This document shows, one piece after another, positions 5,213-5,250 of a stretch of 5,250 nucleotides of DNA. The notes beneath the pieces are model-generated. The model worked only from the letters and a program-made list of their open reading frames with translations, was not told where the DNA came from and searched no databases. The stretch lies in NCBI GenBank assembly GCA_026708165.1, contig JAPOVO010000320.1, positions 1-5,250 on the forward strand. The letters are read 5' to 3'. Every line of letters begins with the position of its first letter. The stretch's first letter is position 1. Source of the stretch: Chloroflexota bacterium. Its GTDB lineage: Bacteria; Chloroflexota; UBA11872; VXNJ01. The translations under genes were made by a program, and so were the position numbers.

Positions 5213-5250
5213 GTTGCAAACCGCCGCGGTTGCGATTGCGGGACCGGTCA

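Overview
The window is most of an F-type ATP synthase (F1Fo) operon, read entirely on the minus strand, so transcription runs from about position 5100 down to position 1. The order of transcription is: a small two-helix membrane protein of the AtpZ/AtpI type (4901-5098), atpB (Fo a), atpE (Fo c), atpF (Fo b), atpH (F1 delta), atpA (F1 alpha), atpG (F1 gamma), and the first 113 codons of atpD (F1 beta), which runs off the left edge. This is the classic bacterial order. The epsilon gene atpC would be expected beyond position 1 and is not visible.

The genes are tightly packed. Spacers are 9, 23, 34, -4 (overlap), 18, 9 and 15 nt in transcription order. Several Shine-Dalgarno (SD) sequences sit inside or across the preceding stop codon, which suggests one polycistronic mRNA with translational coupling. 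Five of the eight genes begin with GTG or TTG rather than ATG. There is one b gene and no b' paralogue, so the peripheral stalk is probably a b2 homodimer. The c subunit has the essential glutamate but lacks the extra polar ligands of Na+-type rotors, so proton coupling is predicted.

Right of 5098 lies about 150 bp with no certain gene. It holds a CRP-like dyad (GTGA-N6-TCAC), a second dyad with the same ends, a weak extended -10 element on the minus strand, and a possible divergent plus-strand start at 5197. This is where I would look for the operon promoter.

Organism: a bacterium with fairly GC-rich DNA. The gene order and the overall look of alpha, delta and a would fit Chloroflexota (for example a Dehalococcoidia/SAR202-like lineage), but this is an impression from memory, not a search, and is uncertain. 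No mobile element, CRISPR array, tRNA or rRNA was seen. I find no previously undescribed system here. The points worth a second look are details of the operon: a hairpin over the atpE stop codon, an SD inside a dyad before atpA, an extended glycine repeat in subunit c, residue changes in alpha and gamma, an odd N-terminus in subunit a, and the upstream dyads.
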